This document shows, piece by piece, positions 22,626 through 23,961 of a DNA stretch of 23,961 nt (position 1 is its first letter; every line of letters begins with the position of its first letter). Below the pieces are notes generated by a model, which made no database searches, was not told where the DNA came from, and was given only the letters and a program-made list of their open reading frames with translations. The stretch spans positions 1 through 23,961 of the forward strand of contig QIAR01000004.1 in the NCBI GenBank assembly GCA_003225595.1, given 5' to 3'. The DNA comes from Acidobacteriota bacterium (GTDB taxonomy: Bacteria > Acidobacteriota > Terriglobia > Terriglobales > Acidobacteriaceae). The position numbers and the translations under genes are program-made.

Positions 22626-23222
22626 ATGTCGGCCATGACCCGCGACACCCTAGTCGATTCCCGCCAGGAGATCCTGCGCACTGCTGCCCGGCTTTTCCAG
22701 CAGCGGGGCTATGACGCGACCTCCATGAACGACGTTGCCGCGGCGCTCAAGCTCAGCAAGGGCGGCCTCTACCACCACTTCCAGAGCAAGGACGAAATCC
22801 TCTTCCACATCATGAGCCATGCCATGGACATCACCGAGGAGAAGGTGATCAACGCCGTGCGTGGGATCTCCGATCCGGAAGAGCGTCTGCGCACCTTAAT
22901 TCGTCTGCACCTCCACGTGGTGCTGAGCGAGCGCGACCGCGAAATTACGGTTATGCTCCACGAAAACCATCCCCTGCCGCCGCCCCTACGCAAGCGCATC
23001 AACGCTCGCAAGAAGGAGTACATCCATTTCATGGAGCGCCTGATCGCTGAAGTGCAGCGGATAAGACAGTCAAAGGGTGTAGTGAGCCCGAGGGCGGCTG
23101 CATTCGCCCTGCTCGGAATGATCAATTGGATTTACCAGTGGTACAAGCCGGAAGGCACGCTGGCGGGAGAAGACCTGGTACAGCAGTACACCGCGATCTT
23201 CTTTGCCGGGGCATTTCAATGA
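22626..23222 (+). CDS. TetR/AcrR family transcriptional regulator
   Basis: 198 residues. The N-terminal helix-turn-helix (about 13-60) is canonical: ILRTAARLFQQRGYDATSMN, then VAAALKLSKGGLYHHFQSKD. The C-terminal helical domain (about 65-198) is the ligand and dimer part; it has no motif that names a ligand, but its general look resembles acyl-CoA- or lipid-responsive members. An in-frame ATG 9 nt downstream (22635) is an alternative start; neither has a strong ribosome-binding site. Its stop overlaps the cupin start (ATGA). Probable targets are its own region, the divergent globin gene and possibly the ilv promoter palindrome; only the palindrome is visible as a TetR-like site. Confidence 0.93.
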   Translation: MSAMTRDTLVDSRQEILRTAARLFQQRGYDATSMNDVAAALKLSKGGLYHHFQSKDEILFHIMSHAMDITEEKVINAVRGISDPEERLRTLIRLHLHVVLSERDREITVMLHENHPLPPPLRKRINARKKEYIHFMERLIAEVQRIRQSKGVVSPRAAAFALLGMINWIYQWYKPEGTLAGEDLVQQYTAIFFAGAFQ

Positions 23223-23539
23223 AACACTTCTTCGAAATATCAGAGCTCGGCACAGAGCGGGCGCAGAGCGGGAAATCGTATCTCGAGTTTCTGCGAGTTC
23301 CGGCCCTAAGCGCAGGTATGTACGTGTTGCCCGCTGGAGCGACAGACACACAACAACCGCATAAAGAAGACGAGATGTACTACGTCGCCAGCGGGCGGGC
23401 GCGCATGCAAGTCGGCTCTGAAGATCGCGCGGTGACACGCGGCAGTGTGATCTTCGTCGAAGCCCACCGGGAGCACCGTTTCTACGACATTAAAGAAGAA
23501 TTAGTAGTGCTGGTCTTTTTCGCGCCCGCGGAAAGCTAG
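23219..23539 (+). CDS. Small cupin-domain protein
   Basis: 106 residues from the ATG that overlaps the TetR stop by 4 nt (ATGA), so translation is probably coupled. A longer upstream frame lies inside the TetR gene and is not likely. It is a single beta-barrel cupin: motif 1 is PAGATDTQQPHKEDEMYYVASGR shaped, with one His and two Glu as possible metal ligands, and motif 2 is GSVIFVEAHREHRFYD. Motif 1 has one His where the classic pattern has two. It may bind a metal and a small ligand, or act as an isomerase or dioxygenase; substrate unknown. Being in an operon with the regulator suggests it belongs to that regulon. Confidence 0.85.
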   Translation: MKHFFEISELGTERAQSGKSYLEFLRVPALSAGMYVLPAGATDTQQPHKEDEMYYVASGRARMQVGSEDRAVTRGSVIFVEAHREHRFYDIKEELVVLVFFAPAES

Positions 23540-23591
23540 GACGTCGTGGGCTCGGCGAGAGCCCTCGCAACCCGATCCTGCTTTTCAGGTG

Positions 23592-23656
23592 TCCTCCTGA
23601 GCGACGCATTTGCTTTCGCTTGCGAAAGCAAATGTGGAGTCGAAGGAACCCTACCC
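23592..23656. repeat. Interspersed repeat carrying a long perfect hairpin
   Basis: TCCTCCTGAGCGA at the left and GAGTCGAAGGAACCCTAC at the right are the two ends of a CTGAG...GTCGAAGG repeat. Between them 23605-23619 and 23622-23636 are inverted: 15 positions pair (one as G-T) around TT, with core CATTTGCTTTCGC. It sits between the convergent cupin and reductase genes. It has no T-run, so a repeated palindromic element is likelier than a terminator; related core at 13337-13364. Confidence 0.75.
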
Positions 23657-23687
23657 GCTCAAACTTACTGTGAAATCGCAACCGGTC

Positions 23688-23961
23688 TCACACCGCCGCT
23701 TTCTTGTCCGGAATCCAGTAGACCTCTTCCTTCAGCGCTTCTTTCGGAAACCCATGCCGCTTCAGGATTCCCTTCCCATGCTCGATCATTTCCGGATGGC
23801 CGCATAAATATCCTACGCAGTTCTCGCCAGTGAGCCCCCACGTATCGGCATACTTGCGCAGCACGTCATCGGCGCGGCCAGTTTCACCCTTCCAGTTCTG
23901 ATCATCCCATGGACGGCTCACGGTAGGCACATACGTCAGCCACGGGACCTGTCCTGCGAAC
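23688..23961 (-). CDS. Ferredoxin-NADP reductase-like protein, C-terminal part
   Basis: Partial: the frame runs off the right edge, leaving about 91 C-terminal residues. It reads FAGQVPWLTYVPTVSRPWDD at the edge and contains CGHPEMIEHGKGILKRHGF, then a final EEVYWIP. YVPTVSRP and CGxPxMI are hallmarks of the NAD(P)-binding lobe of the plant/bacterial FNR family, where the Cys-Gly pair contacts the nicotinamide. FNRs pass electrons between NADPH and ferredoxin or flavodoxin. The FAD domain is outside the window. A GTG at 23930 is not the start. Confidence 0.88.
   Translation of the reverse strand, partial: FAGQVPWLTYVPTVSRPWDDQNWKGETGRADDVLRKYADTWGLTGENCVGYLCGHPEMIEHGKGILKRHGFPKEALKEEVYWIPDKKAAV

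Noticed and set aside
1..23961. tRNA, rRNA, CRISPR, transposase or phage genes
   Set aside because: I looked for typical motifs (T-loop GGTTCGAATC, regularly spaced 25-40 bp repeats, transposase or integrase proteins) and found none.

Overview
The window looks like chromosomal DNA of a moderately GC-rich soil-type bacterium, most likely an Acidobacteriota (Terriglobia-like) genome or metagenome-assembled genome. This is inferred from the gene content (ECF sigma factor next to an anti-sigma factor with Asp-box repeats, GIDE-LemA pair, exported ARPP-1-like protein, ilvC-ilvB-ACT-ilvD order) and from many short intergenic repeat arrays. I could not run a taxonomic search. I see no rRNA, tRNA, CRISPR array, prophage, transposase or integrase.

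Layout. 1-1412: an acetyl-CoA acetyltransferase (minus). Its 3' end is duplicated just downstream together with a 9-bp repeat array. 1614-4184: a TPR-GAF protein with a degenerate GGDEF-like C-terminus (minus). 4341-5720: an APC-family amino acid permease (plus). 5896-7062: a kynureninase-like PLP enzyme (plus). 7398-9147: a GIDE-domain membrane protein followed by LemA (plus). 9252-10022: a stand-alone glutaminase-like protein related to the CTP synthase C-terminus. 10036-10982: an NAD-binding sugar-epimerase-like gene broken by one missing base. 11041-12126: an exported ARPP-1/DUF6569-like protein (minus). 12290-14669: an ECF-type sigma factor and its probable membrane anti-sigma factor (plus). 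14670-15472: a gene-poor stretch with a strong orphan terminator and two inverted heptanucleotide arrays. 15473-15805: thioredoxin (plus), convergent with lexA (15882-16502, minus). 16560-21651: a branched-chain amino acid operon read ilvC > ilvB > ACT regulatory subunit > ilvD on the minus strand. 21977-22390: a truncated haemoglobin (minus), divergent from a TetR regulator and a small cupin (plus, overlapping ATGA). 23688-23961: the C-terminal end of a ferredoxin-NADP reductase-like protein (minus, cut by the window edge).

How the parts connect. The ilv operon supplies the common steps of valine and isoleucine synthesis. It has a good sigma-70 promoter (21778-21806), and a perfect 14-bp palindrome of TetR-operator type sits over the predicted transcription start; a TetR gene lies about 0.9 kb away. 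The sigma and anti-sigma genes form a signalling pair. LexA has a consensus promoter directly against its start codon. Four genes (permease, kynureninase-like, CTP-synthase-tail-like, lexA) share the same arrangement of a -10 hexamer, 6 nt, then the start codon, which suggests leaderless mRNAs.

No clearly new multi-gene system stands out. The most useful leads are the TetR palindrome on the ilv promoter, the shared leaderless signature, the interspersed 9-bp and 7-bp repeat arrays (one with a duplicated thiolase tail), the orphan terminator region, and the GIDE-LemA module.
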